Notes: a model not told the origin generated them from the letters alone. DNA of 16,362 nucleotides from JAQWUY01 sp049615605 (GCA_049615605.1 JBMZFW010000025.1:1-16362), one strand, 5' to 3'. Numbered from the stretch's first letter, positions 7,035 to 15,128 are shown. Translations and numbers: made by a program.

Positions 7035-9914
7035 ATGGCTTTAAAAGAATACACTTTAGAAGAATTAAACACAGGTCGTGAATTCGTATCACGCCACATT
7101 GGTCCACGCCCACACCAACAACAAGAGATGCTTGACTTTATTGGTTTCAAATCTTTTGATGAAATGGTTAACACGATTGTACCAAAAAATATCTTAGAAA
7201 AAGATACAATGACATTACCAGCACCAATGTCTGAAACAGATGTATTGGGACACATGCGTGAACTGGCAAACAAAAATAAACTAGTTAAAACATTTATTGG
7301 TATGGGTTACCACGGCAACCACACACCACAAGTTATCATTCGTAATGTACTTGAAAACCCAGGTTGGTATACGGCATATACGCCATACCAAGCAGAAATT
7401 TCACAAGGTCGTCTAGAAGCAATCGCTAACTTCCAAACAATGGTTTCTGATTTAACTGGTCTTGATGTTACAAACGCATCATTACTTGACGAAGGTACAG
7501 CACTTGCAGAAGCAATGAGCCTATGTTCAAGAATGGCTAAAAACAAAAAGTCTAATCGTTTCTTTATTTCAACGCACTGTCACCCACAAAACATTGATGT
7601 TGTGTTAAACCGTGCGAAACACTTCGGTATTGAAGTAATCGTTGGTGATGAAGACCAAGGCTTACCAGAAGACATTATGGGTGCGGCATTCCAATACCCA
7701 AGAACAAATGGCGCCTTAATTGATTACACTGATTTAATCGCAAAAGTAAAAGATGCGGGCGGTCTTGCAATCGTTTCTGCTGATTTATTAAACCTAGCAA
7801 TTTCAAAAACACCTGCGGATATGGGTGCTGATGTTGCGGTTGGTTGCGCACAAAGATTTGGTGTGCCATTCGGTTTCGGTGGTCCACACGCTGCATATAT
7901 GTCAGTAACGGAAAAATTACAAAGGTCTATTCCAGGTCGTATCATTGGTGTGTCTATTGACCGCCACGGTAAACCTGCATACCGTATGGCATTACAAACA
8001 CGCGAACAACACATTCGCCGTGAAAAGGCAACTTCTAATATCTGTACTGCACAGGCATTACTTGCAATTATGGCACAGTTCTATGGCGTGTATCACGGTC
8101 CAGAAGGCTTAAAAAGAATTGCATCAAGAACAAATGCACTAGCAAGAGCATTAGGTAAAGGTTTAACAGACCTTGGCTTTGAACTTGTATCAAATACATT
8201 CTTTGATACGGTTGCATTTAAAACAGATAATCGTTCTGATACTTATGTACAAAAAGCACTTGATGCGGGTTATAACATTCGTAAAATAGATGAAGATATT
8301 GTATCTATTGCCTTTGATGGTACAACGGATTTCCGCGATGTGGAAAAGCTATTAAAAGCATTTGGTCACGAAGACCCACACGCTGAAACATTAGCAACAA
8401 ATGCCGATGAATCAATTTCAAAAGAAATGACAAGAACATCTGCATTTATGACGCACCCTGTGTTTAACGAAAACCATTCTGAAACACAATTAATGCGTTA
8501 TGCTAGATACCTTGTAAACAAAGACATCGCCCTTGATAAAGCGATGATTCCATTAGGTTCTTGTACAATGAAATTAAATGCGGCAACGGAAATGAAGCCA
8601 GTTACATTACCTGGTTTTTCAAATATCCACCCATTTGCACCAATTACGCAAACGGAAGGTTACCGTACAATGATTGAAACATTGGAAGAATGGTTATGTG
8701 AAATCACTGGTTATGACGCAATGTCATTACAACCAAACGCTGGTTCACAAGGTGAATATGCGGGCTTACTTGCAATTAAGGCATATCACGAATCACGCGG
8801 TGAAGGTAACCGTGATATCTGTTTAATTCCTGTATCAGCACACGGTACTAACCCTGCATCTGCACAAATGGCAAGTATGAAAGTTGTTGCCGTTGCGTGT
8901 GATGATGCTGGTAACGTTGATATTACTGATTTAAAAGCTAAGTGTGATGAACACAAAGATAATGTAGCTGCAATTATGATTACATATCCATCAACACACG
9001 GTGTATTTGAAGAATCAGTTCGTGAAGTTTGTGAAGTTGTTCACAATGTTGGCGGTCAAGTTTACATTGATGGTGCAAATATGAACGCACAGGTTGGCTT
9101 AACATTCCCTGGTCACTATGGCGGTGATGTCAGCCACTTAAACTTACACAAAACATTCTGTATTCCACACGGTGGTGGTGGTCCAGGTGTTGGTCCAATC
9201 GGTGTTAAAGCACACCTTGCGGAATTCTTACCAGGGCATTCATTCATTGATAACGGTCGCGGTAAAGACGGTGCGGTTACATCTTCACCTTGGGGTTCGG
9301 CATCTGTACTTCCGATTACTTATGCATACATTGCTTTAATGGGTGCACAAGGATTACGTGAGGCAACAGAAGTGGCAATTCTTTCTGCAAACTATATCGC
9401 AAGAAAGCTTGAACCATATTACCCCGTACTTTACAAAGGTGCGACTGGTTATGTTGCCCACGAATGTATTATTGATATTCGTCCACTGGAAGAAAAATCT
9501 GGTATCTCAAACGAAGATATTGCAAAGCGTTTAATGGATTATGGTTTCCACGCGCCAACAATGTCATTCCCTGTACCAGGTACTTTAATGATTGAACCAA
9601 CTGAATCAGAATCTTTACAAGAAGTTGATCGTTTTATTGAAGCGATGATTATGATTGCAAAAGAAATTGAAGAAGTTGTTGATGGCAAAGCGGACGCAGA
9701 AGATAATGTTCTTAAAAATGCACCACACACTGCTGAAGAAGCACTAGTTGGTGAATGGACACATTCTTACAGCCGTGAAAAAGCAATCTATCCAGTTAAG
9801 GGATTAATCAGCAATAAGATTTGGCCAACTGTTGGGCGTATTGATAACGTTCACGGTGACAGAAACTTATTCTGTTCTTGTATCCCAATGGAAGATTACA
9901 AAACTGAAGTATAA
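7035..9914 (+). CDS. gcvP: Glycine dehydrogenase (decarboxylating), P protein, single-chain form
   Basis: PLP enzyme that decarboxylates glycine and loads the aminomethyl group on lipoyl-GcvH. With 959 residues it is the full-length homodimer type (E. coli 957), not the split gcvPA/gcvPB type. The PLP lysine is K706 in HLNLHKTFCIPHGGGGPG, the same number as in E. coli. The N-terminal half has FIGMGYH, NPGWYTAYTPYQAEISQGRLEA and the second fold-type I repeat; the C-terminal half has IPLGSCTMKLNA and SAHGTNPASA. The start is placed at ATG 7035 with AAAGGA (7021-7025, nine bases away). An in-frame TTG at 7011 lies inside the terminator T-tract and has no ribosome-binding site. The gene is the last of the locus; lpd for the L protein is not nearby. 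Confidence 0.97.
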   Translation: MALKEYTLEELNTGREFVSRHIGPRPHQQQEMLDFIGFKSFDEMVNTIVPKNILEKDTMTLPAPMSETDVLGHMRELANKNKLVKTFIGMGYHGNHTPQVIIRNVLENPGWYTAYTPYQAEISQGRLEAIANFQTMVSDLTGLDVTNASLLDEGTALAEAMSLCSRMAKNKKSNRFFISTHCHPQNIDVVLNRAKHFGIEVIVGDEDQGLPEDIMGAAFQYPRTNGALIDYTDLIAKVKDAGGLAIVSADLLNLAISKTPADMGADVAVGCAQRFGVPFGFGGPHAAYMSVTEKLQRSIPGRIIGVSIDRHGKPAYRMALQTREQHIRREKATSNICTAQALLAIMAQFYGVYHGPEGLKRIASRTNALARALGKGLTDLGFELVSNTFFDTVAFKTDNRSDTYVQKALDAGYNIRKIDEDIVSIAFDGTTDFRDVEKLLKAFGHEDPHAETLATNADESISKEMTRTSAFMTHPVFNENHSETQLMRYARYLVNKDIALDKAMIPLGSCTMKLNAATEMKPVTLPGFSNIHPFAPITQTEGYRTMIETLEEWLCEITGYDAMSLQPNAGSQGEYAGLLAIKAYHESRGEGNRDICLIPVSAHGTNPASAQMASMKVVAVACDDAGNVDITDLKAKCDEHKDNVAAIMITYPSTHGVFEESVREVCEVVHNVGGQVYIDGANMNAQVGLTFPGHYGGDVSHLNLHKTFCIPHGGGGPGVGPIGVKAHLAEFLPGHSFIDNGRGKDGAVTSSPWGSASVLPITYAYIALMGAQGLREATEVAILSANYIARKLEPYYPVLYKGATGYVAHECIIDIRPLEEKSGISNEDIAKRLMDYGFHAPTMSFPVPGTLMIEPTESESLQEVDRFIEAMIMIAKEIEEVVDGKADAEDNVLKNAPHTAEEALVGEWTHSYSREKAIYPVKGLISNKIWPTVGRIDNVHGDRNLFCSCIPMEDYKTEV

Positions 9915-9935
9915 GTTTAATCTTATCATTAAAAC

Positions 9936-9966
9936 AAAGGGGCTTTTTATAAAGCCCCTTTTTTTA
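9936..9966. terminator. Strong bidirectional terminator between gcvP and the hicB-like gene
   Basis: A perfect 10-bp stem AAGGGGCTTT (9937-9946) / AAAGCCCCTT (9951-9960) with a TTAT loop is followed by a run of T on the plus strand. On the minus strand the stem is followed by TTTGTTTTAAT. It lies between two converging stop codons and can end both transcripts. Confidence 0.9.
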
Positions 9967-10263
9967 TTACCAATGTGGTGGAATATCTGCTTGATAATTT
10001 AGCCCCGCCGTTATCATAACAACGGAATAATTTTTCCTGCCAAACGATGGTGGTAATTTTACCTTTTTCTTATCACTTGGCATTGGAATTACATTGCCTG
10101 TTTCATATAACATTTCAAGGTGTTCAAATAATACTTCCCCTGCTTTATAAATGGCGTCATCAATGCCACTGCCCATACAGACGCAATTTGGCAAATCGGG
10201 AAACATAACGCCGATTTGTCCATCGTCTTCAAATATAATTGCTGGATAAGTTGTTTTGCTCAT
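9967..10263 (-). CDS. Solitary HicB-like protein (type II antitoxin family), short
   Basis: The N-terminal half matches the HicB/UPF0150 partial RNase-H fold: YPAIIFEDDGQIGVMFPDLPNCVCMGSGIDDAI, followed by the amphipathic helix EVLFEHLEMLYETG and the typical IPMPS segment. HicB proteins usually neutralise the small HicA mRNA interferase and bind their own promoter. Here the 98-residue chain ends shortly after NYSVVMITAGLNY, so the usual C-terminal ribbon-helix-helix or helix-turn-helix DNA-binding domain is missing. No hicA-like frame lies on either side: upstream is a divergent flavoprotein gene, downstream the gcvP terminator. No strong ribosome-binding site is seen before its ATG. It may be a remnant antitoxin, an anti-toxin for a HicA encoded elsewhere, or a domesticated HicB-fold protein. 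Confidence 0.75.
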   Translation of the reverse strand: MSKTTYPAIIFEDDGQIGVMFPDLPNCVCMGSGIDDAIYKAGEVLFEHLEMLYETGNVIPMPSDKKKVKLPPSFGRKNYSVVMITAGLNYQADIPPHW

Positions 10264-10331
10264 AAGTCGTATATTAACACATTATTTTTAGATTGGTTGA
10301 TTTAATTGTTAAAATACCTTAAACCTTAGAT

Positions 10332-11504
10332 ATGAAACAATACGATGTAATAATTATCGGCGCTGGTGGAAGCGGTCTTATGTGTGGGGCGGTTGCAGGT
10401 TCGCGTGGGCGTAAAACCATTGTACTTGACCACGCAAAAAAAATTGGTGAAAAGATTCGCATATCTGGTGGTGGTAAATGCAACTTTACCAACATTCACG
10501 CCAGCCCTGAAAATTACATTTCAACCAATCCACATTTTGTAAAGTCCGCACTTAAACAATATTCACAACACGACTTTATTGAAATGGTTGAAAACAATAA
10601 CATTAAATATTATGAAAAAACACTGGGGCAATTATTCTGTGAAAACAGCGCAACGGATATTATTGATATGTTGTTAAACAACTGTAAAAAAAATAATGCA
10701 GAAGTTAAAACAGAAACAACAATTGAATCTGTGGAAAAGATTGATAACGGATTTATTGTTATTACAGATACGGATAAATACCAATGCGAAAGTCTTGTTA
10801 TCGCATCAGGTGGTTTAAGCATTCCAAAGATTGGTGCAACTGGACTTGGTTATGATATTGCAAAACATTTTAATATTCCAATTATTGATACTGCCCCTGC
10901 CCTTGTGCCATTAACATTTAATCCACAGTTCTTGGAAAAATATAAACCATTATCGGGTATCAGCCTTAATGCAACCATATCCGCAAATGGGGCAACCTTT
11001 AACGAAGGGTTATTATTTACCCACCGCGGTTTATCTGGTCCATCAATTTTACAAATATCGTCTTATATAAAACAGGGCGAAGAAATCACCATTGATTTAT
11101 TACCAAGCACAGATGTAAATGAACTATTAATGAATGACAGAAACAACAATAAAAAGATAAGCAATATTTTATCAAACCACTTACCACAAAAATTGGTATC
11201 GGTAATATTGGATGAATTAAACATTGATTCAAAGCTAAGCGAAACAAGCAATGATAATATTAACAAAGTTGCCAACCGTATTAACAATTGGAAAGTTATC
11301 CCAACCGATACAGAAGGATACCGAACTGCCGAAGTAACAATTGGCGGTGTTGATACCAATCATTTATCATCAAAAACTATGGAATCAAAAGATATAAACG
11401 GATTATACTTTATTGGCGAAGTGGTTGATGTAACGGGCTGGCTTGGTGGATATAATTTCCAATGGGCGTGGTCATCGGGATTCGTTGCGGGCAATCACGC
11501 ATAA
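10332..11504 (+). CDS. HI0933/YhiN-family FAD-dependent oxidoreductase
   Basis: Flavoprotein of the HI0933 family (often annotated as aminoacetone oxidase family or NAD(P)/FAD-dependent oxidoreductase). The cellular substrate of the family is not firmly known. The N-terminal dinucleotide-binding fold is clear: YDVIIIGAGGSGLMCG with GxGxxG at residues 10-15. The family signature GEKIRISGGGKCNFTN follows at about residues 40-54. Further blocks are LVIASGGLSIPKIGATGLGYDIA, ALVPLTF, FTHRGLSGPSILQISSY, the TEGYRTAEVTIGGVDT segment and a C-terminal FAD-contact region, LYFIGEVVDVTGWLGGYNFQWAWSSG. The 390-residue length is normal. The ATG at 10332 has no strong ribosome-binding site. It stands alone, divergent from the hicB-like gene and convergent with the tRNA-Gly gene. 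Confidence 0.93.
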   Translation: MKQYDVIIIGAGGSGLMCGAVAGSRGRKTIVLDHAKKIGEKIRISGGGKCNFTNIHASPENYISTNPHFVKSALKQYSQHDFIEMVENNNIKYYEKTLGQLFCENSATDIIDMLLNNCKKNNAEVKTETTIESVEKIDNGFIVITDTDKYQCESLVIASGGLSIPKIGATGLGYDIAKHFNIPIIDTAPALVPLTFNPQFLEKYKPLSGISLNATISANGATFNEGLLFTHRGLSGPSILQISSYIKQGEEITIDLLPSTDVNELLMNDRNNNKKISNILSNHLPQKLVSVILDELNIDSKLSETSNDNINKVANRINNWKVIPTDTEGYRTAEVTIGGVDTNHLSSKTMESKDINGLYFIGEVVDVTGWLGGYNFQWAWSSGFVAGNHA

Positions 11505-11530
11505 AAAAAGCCCCATTAAAAATGAGGCTT
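11503..11530 (-). terminator. Terminator of the tRNA-Gly gene
   Basis: On the minus strand the stem AAGCCTCAT / ATGGGGCTT (plus-strand 11522-11530 and 11508-11516, one G-U pair) is followed by a run of T complementary to 11503-11509. It starts just downstream of the tRNA CCA end. On the plus strand the same stem has a C/A mismatch and no T-run, so it serves mainly the tRNA. Its T-run abuts the stop codon of the convergent flavoprotein gene. Confidence 0.75.
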
Positions 11531-11535
11531 AAATA

Positions 11536-11610
11536 TGGAGCGGATGATGAGATTCGAACTCACGACAGCTTCGTTGGCAACGAAGGGCTCTACCACTGAG
11601 CTACATCCGC
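11536..11610 (-). tRNA. tRNA-Gly (anticodon GCC), CCA encoded
   Basis: The minus strand folds as a complete 75-nt tRNA. The acceptor stem is GCGGATG/CATCCGC and the D arm GCTC-AGTGGTA-GAGC. The anticodon stem is CTTCG/CGAAG with loop TTGCCAA (anticodon GCC at plus 11576-11578), and the T arm is GTGAG-TTCGAAT-CTCAT. The discriminator base is U, the identity base of bacterial tRNA-Gly, followed by an encoded CCA (plus 11536-11538). It reads codons GGC and GGU. Confidence 0.97.
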
Positions 11611-11628
11611 ATTGAATAGAACAATTGA

Positions 11629-11656
11629 AATATACTATTTTTATCCAATAATGCAA
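11629..11656 (-). promoter_or_regulatory. Probable promoter of tRNA-Gly
   Basis: On the minus strand TTGCAT (plus 11651-11656), a 16-nt spacer and TATATT (plus 11629-11634) lie 18 bp before the tRNA 5' end, giving a short 5' leader as expected for tRNA genes. Confidence 0.5.
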
Positions 11657-11759
11657 GTATTTTTTATAAGATTCTTTAAATTATTGACTTTTAGCCATTT
11701 TTTTATTAAAAAACAAGGGTTATAACACTTTAAAACTTAAGAAATGAAGGAGATTTGTC

Positions 11760-12758
11760 TTGAAAACGAACACGCCTGAATTCTTGGTTACTGCACTGTA
11801 TAAGTTCGTTAGCCTTGATAATCTAGAAACACTACAAAAATCATTAAAGCAATTTTGCCTAAATAACAAAATTTATGGCACATTATTAATTGCCGAAGAA
11901 GGAATCAACGGAACAATCGCCGGTTCAAAACAAGCGATTGAAAAATTCCACGAATTTTTAAAATCAGACGAAAGATTCGCCGATATCGGTCATAAGGAAT
12001 CTTGGGCTGAATTCCAACCATTCCAACGAATGAAAGTTCGCATTAAAAAAGAAATCGTTACATTGGGTGAACCAACTGTTGACCCAACAAAAGTTGTTGG
12101 TACTTATGTAAGCCCTGAAAACTGGAACGAAGTTATTTCTGATCCAGAAGTGGTAAACATTGATACCCGTAATGATTACGAATACAACATTGGCACTTTT
12201 GAAGGTGCCCTAAACCCAGATACAAAATCTTTCCGTGAATTTAAGGACTATGTTCGCAAGAACCTAGACCCGAAAAAGAATAAAAAAGTTGCAATGTTTT
12301 GTACTGGTGGTATCAGATGTGAAAAAGCATCTTCATTTATGTTAAACGAAGGCTTTGAAACTGTGTATCACTTAAAAGGTGGTATTTTACAATACCTTGA
12401 AGATGTTCCAAAAAAAGAAAGTATGTGGGAAGGCGATTGTTTCGTATTTGACGACCGCGTTGCTGTAACACACGGACTTGAAAAAGGCGAACATACGGAA
12501 TGCCATGCATGCCGTCTTCCAATTAAACCAGAAGATATGAAAAAAGACAGCTTTGAATTGGGTGTGTCTTGTCATCACTGTATTGATGAAACAGACAATG
12601 CGTTTAAAGACCGTATGCGTGAACGCCAAAAGCAAATTGAACTTGCGAAAAAGCGTGGTGAAAAACACTTTTCAATTGAAGCAATGGAACAAGGTCGCCA
12701 GCGTAAAGAATTAAAACGCCAAGCCGACCGCGAAGCGTCAAATAAAACACGCGTATAA
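11760..12758 (+). CDS. trhO: tRNA uridine-34 hydroxylase TrhO (rhodanese, UPF0176)
   Basis: Member of the YceA/TrhO family, which in E. coli makes 5-hydroxyuridine at tRNA wobble position 34 in an oxygen-dependent reaction. The N-terminal acylphosphatase-like domain shows KIYGTLLIAEEGINGTIAGS. The rhodanese domain has IDTRNDYEY and the active-site loop CTGGIRCEKAS with catalytic C181 and a second Cys at 187. A Cys-rich segment, CHACRLPI...SCHHCID (near residues 246-279), and a basic C-terminal tail complete the family layout. Its 332 residues compare with 350 in E. coli. It starts with TTG at 11760, seven bases after a strong AAGGAG (11747-11752); the next in-frame Met lies inside the first domain, so the TTG start is well supported. 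Single gene with its own terminator. Confidence 0.95.
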   Translation: MKTNTPEFLVTALYKFVSLDNLETLQKSLKQFCLNNKIYGTLLIAEEGINGTIAGSKQAIEKFHEFLKSDERFADIGHKESWAEFQPFQRMKVRIKKEIVTLGEPTVDPTKVVGTYVSPENWNEVISDPEVVNIDTRNDYEYNIGTFEGALNPDTKSFREFKDYVRKNLDPKKNKKVAMFCTGGIRCEKASSFMLNEGFETVYHLKGGILQYLEDVPKKESMWEGDCFVFDDRVAVTHGLEKGEHTECHACRLPIKPEDMKKDSFELGVSCHHCIDETDNAFKDRMRERQKQIELAKKRGEKHFSIEAMEQGRQRKELKRQADREASNKTRV

Positions 12759-12763
12759 ATCAC

Positions 12764-12795
12764 AAAAAGCCCAATTAAAAAATTGGGCTTTTTTA
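12764..12795 (+). terminator. Rho-independent terminator after trhO
   Basis: The 12-bp stem AAAAGCCCAATT (12765-12776) / AATTGGGCTTTT (12781-12792) with an AAAA loop merges into a T-run ending at 12794. It lies seven bases after the trhO stop and separates it from the kynU leader. Confidence 0.9.
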
Positions 12796-12796
12796 T

Positions 12797-12825
12797 TTGC
12801 AAAATTAAAAGCATATCGTTATCAT
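12797..12825 (+). promoter_or_regulatory. Possible promoter of the kynUA operon
   Basis: TTGCAA (12797-12802), a 17-nt spacer and TATCAT (12820-12825) follow directly after the trhO terminator. Transcription would begin near 12832 and give a leader of about 140 nt before kynU. In such AT-rich DNA other -10-like sequences exist (TATAAA at 12826-12831), so the assignment is tentative. Confidence 0.4.
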
Positions 12826-12852
12826 TATAAATAGTTAAAGGAACTATAATAA

Positions 12853-12921
12853 ATGAAATATGTTGCGTTCAACAAAATAAGTTTTATCCACTGTTTAAAG
12901 TCAGCTTTCGTATCTGGCTAG
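12853..12921 (+). CDS. Possible 22-codon upstream reading frame in the kynU leader
   Basis: An ATG at 12853 follows AAAGGA (12837-12842) by 10 nt and opens a 22-codon frame (start MKYVAFNKIS, end SAFVSG) ending at TAG 12919-12921. The stop lies five bases before the left arm of the hairpin that includes part of the kynU ribosome-binding site. A ribosome finishing this frame would overlap and melt that arm, so the frame could couple upstream translation to kynU expression. It contains no Trp codon, so it cannot sense tryptophan by codon stalling as trpL does. There is no family match I recognise, and chance occurrence of so short a frame is quite possible. Confidence 0.35.
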   Translation: MKYVAFNKISFIHCLKSAFVSG

Positions 12922-12926
12922 CTATT

Positions 12927-12965
12927 CTTATTTTAATTTAAACCCGATTAAAATTAAAATAAGGA
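12927..12965 (+). promoter_or_regulatory. Perfect 13-bp inverted repeat covering part of the kynU ribosome-binding site
   Basis: CTTATTTTAATTT (12927-12939) pairs perfectly with AAATTAAAATAAG (12951-12963) across an 11-nt loop (AAACCCGATTA). The last three bases of the right arm are the start of the kynU ribosome-binding site AAGGA (12961-12965), seven bases from the ATG. As RNA it would hinder ribosome binding; as DNA it could be a dimeric operator. No T-run follows, so it is not a terminator. Which role applies cannot be told from sequence alone. Confidence 0.6.
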
Positions 12966-12971
12966 TTAATA

Positions 12972-14222
12972 ATGACACAACAAAATGACATAATAAACAA
13001 GGCTAATGACCTTGATAAGCTAGATAACCTAGCACAATACAAAGAACTATTTCACATTCCAGAAAATGTAATATACCTTGATGGCAATTCATTGGGCGTT
13101 ATGCCAAAATCTGCAAAAAATCGTGCTGTCCATACCATTGACCAAGAATGGGGTAATGGCTTAATCAAAAGCTGGAACGATGCGGGCTGGATTGACGCAC
13201 CAACACGAATTGGTGATAAATTGGCAACTGTTCTTGGTGCAAATAAAGGTGAAATTGTAATTACCGACACCATATCAATCAATTTATTTAAAACAATATC
13301 TTATGCACTAAGCCTTAGCGATAATAACACTATCTTAGTAGAAAATTATACTTTCCCATCGGATATATATATTGCAAACGGAATTGCAAGCCTTGATAAA
13401 AATGTATCAGTTAAAACAATCCCACAAGATTGTTCCGATGTTAAAGAATTATTAACTGATGATATTGCAGTTGCCGTATTAAGTGATGTTAACTTCAAAA
13501 CAGGCAAACTTTTAAATATAAAAGAAATTACCGAACATGCAAAACAAAAAGGTATCTTTATTGTATGGGATTTAGCCCATTCCGCAGGGGCAGTTGATTT
13601 AAACATTGCAGATAGCGGATTGGAATTTGCCGTTGGCTGTACATACAAATATCTTAACGGGGGACCTGGTTCACCCGCATTTATATTTGTTAAAAAAGAA
13701 TTGCAAGGCAAAGGAACACAACCAATAAGCGGTTGGTTTTCACACAACAATATGTTTGGTATGACGCCTGAATATACACCAGCAACGGATATCAAGCAAT
13801 TTCAAACGGGGACTTATTCTGCCATTACTTATAATGTGCTAGAAGAAAGCATTGATATTTGGCAAAAGGTAAATATGAATGATTTAAGAAAAAAGAGCCT
13901 AGCATTAACAGACTTCTTTCTTGAATCAATGGACGATTGCATTAAGCAAAATGGTTGGAAAGTTATCACGCCATTAAACCACGATGAACGCGGCAGCCAT
14001 ATTTCATTCACAACCGAAGAAAACGGATATGCAATTGTCCAAGCCTTAATTGCCCGTGGTGTTATTGGTGATTTCCGTAGCCCAAATGTAATGCGTTTTG
14101 GTTTTACGCCACTTTATTTATCATTTGCTGATGTGGCAAGTGCAGTAAATCATTTTTATGAAGTAATGAATAATAAAGAATACACAAAACCAGAATTTAA
14201 CAAAGTTAACAAAGTGACTTAA
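12972..14222 (+). CDS. kynU: Kynureninase
   Basis: PLP-dependent hydrolase (fold type I) that splits L-kynurenine into anthranilate and L-alanine. Its 416 residues match bacterial kynureninases. The PLP lysine is K226 in VGCTYKYLNGGPGSPAF, next to the position reported for the Pseudomonas enzyme (K227). Other family blocks are IYLDGNSLGVMPKSA near the N-terminus, WGNGLIKSWNDAGW, VWDLAHSAGAVDLN (the PLP-ring Asp), GWFSHNNMFGM and FQTGTYSAITYNVLEESIDIW, and VMRFGFTPLYLSFADV near the end. AAGGA at 12961-12965 supports the ATG. It leads a two-gene operon with kynA (13-nt gap), preceded by a leader of about 140 nt with a possible upstream frame and a hairpin over its ribosome-binding site. Confidence 0.96.
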   Translation: MTQQNDIINKANDLDKLDNLAQYKELFHIPENVIYLDGNSLGVMPKSAKNRAVHTIDQEWGNGLIKSWNDAGWIDAPTRIGDKLATVLGANKGEIVITDTISINLFKTISYALSLSDNNTILVENYTFPSDIYIANGIASLDKNVSVKTIPQDCSDVKELLTDDIAVAVLSDVNFKTGKLLNIKEITEHAKQKGIFIVWDLAHSAGAVDLNIADSGLEFAVGCTYKYLNGGPGSPAFIFVKKELQGKGTQPISGWFSHNNMFGMTPEYTPATDIKQFQTGTYSAITYNVLEESIDIWQKVNMNDLRKKSLALTDFFLESMDDCIKQNGWKVITPLNHDERGSHISFTTEENGYAIVQALIARGVIGDFRSPNVMRFGFTPLYLSFADVASAVNHFYEVMNNKEYTKPEFNKVNKVT

Positions 14223-14235
14223 AGGAATAAAACAA

Positions 14236-15117
14236 ATGACAAAAGATAAACACACAGGTTGCCCATTTGGTTATGGCAGTGAAGAAAAAGTAAATGTTAG
14301 AAAAATTGAAAAAGATATGAAACAAGACTTTTCAAAAGATATGTCGTATGGCGATTATTTAAATCTTAATAAATTATTGTCGTTGCAAACCCCGCTTAGC
14401 GACCACCACGATGAAATGTTATTCATTATTATCCACCACGCTAGTGAACTGTGGATAAAGCTTGCGGAACACGAACTAGCCGCCGCAATGAAAGATATTG
14501 AAAATGACAATGTGGAACAAGCCTTAAAAAAGCTTTCCCGTATTAGCCGTATCCAAGAAAACCTTATCCAATCGTGGAGCATCCTTTCAACACTTACCCC
14601 TGCGGATTACTTAGAATTCCGTGATGACTTGGGCAATTCATCTGGATTCCAATCATATGGGTATCGTTCATTAGAATTTATGCTGGGTAATAAAAATGAA
14701 AAAATGTTAAATGTCCATAAACACGACAAAGAAGTATACGCTAAATTGAAAACAATTTTAGATGCACCAAGTGTATATGAACTTGTTTTACAAAAATTAT
14801 CACAACACTTCCCTATTGATGATGAAGTTATTAACAGGGACTTTTCAAAACCATATGTTGCAAATGAAAGTGTGCTTAATGCATGGATGAAAGTTTATCA
14901 AGAATCTGAAAAGTACTGGCAATTTTACGCAATTGCAGAAAAGCTAGTTGATATTGAAGACACATTCCAAAATTGGCGTTTCCGTCATCTATCTACGGTA
15001 AAAAGAATTATTGGTTTCAAAACGGGAACTGGTGGTTCATCAGGTGTTGGCTTCTTAGAAAAAGCATTAGAAATTAATTTTTTCCCTGAATTATTTGATG
15101 TTCGTACTGAACTGTAA
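14236..15117 (+). CDS. kynA: Tryptophan 2,3-dioxygenase
   Basis: Heme dioxygenase that opens the indole ring of L-tryptophan to give N-formyl-L-kynurenine. The 293-residue length is typical for the bacterial tetrameric enzyme. The proximal heme ligand is H251 in WRFRHLSTVKRIIGFKTGTGGSSGVGFLEKAL. The substrate-binding His lies in MLFIIIHHASELWIKL (H67, equivalent to H55 of the Xanthomonas enzyme). The YLEFRDDLGNSSGFQSYGYRSLEFMLGNKN segment holds the Arg that binds the substrate carboxylate. An AAAGGA ribosome-binding site (14221-14226) overlaps the kynU stop, so the two genes are probably coupled. Together with kynU and the convergent formamidase it completes the tryptophan-to-anthranilate route. 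Confidence 0.97.
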   Translation: MTKDKHTGCPFGYGSEEKVNVRKIEKDMKQDFSKDMSYGDYLNLNKLLSLQTPLSDHHDEMLFIIIHHASELWIKLAEHELAAAMKDIENDNVEQALKKLSRISRIQENLIQSWSILSTLTPADYLEFRDDLGNSSGFQSYGYRSLEFMLGNKNEKMLNVHKHDKEVYAKLKTILDAPSVYELVLQKLSQHFPIDDEVINRDFSKPYVANESVLNAWMKVYQESEKYWQFYAIAEKLVDIEDTFQNWRFRHLSTVKRIIGFKTGTGGSSGVGFLEKALEINFFPELFDVRTEL

Positions 15118-15128
15118 ATAAATTATTG

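Noticed and set aside
9915..10331. A hicA toxin gene next to the hicB-like gene
   Set aside because: Both flanks were read in all frames; only a terminator and a short promoter gap are present, with no HicA-like small basic frame.
12853..12921. The kynU upstream frame as a TnaC-type Trp-sensing peptide
   Set aside because: It has no Trp and no terminal Pro, both needed in TnaC; only a generic leader-frame role can be proposed.
12822..12971. A known metabolite riboswitch or T-box in the kynU leader
   Set aside because: No T-box consensus or recognisable aptamer core is present; only the AT-rich hairpin and the short frame are visible.
13346..13795. 149-codon open frame on the minus strand inside kynU
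   Set aside because: Antisense shadow of kynU covering its PLP-site region; no ribosome-binding site or family features.
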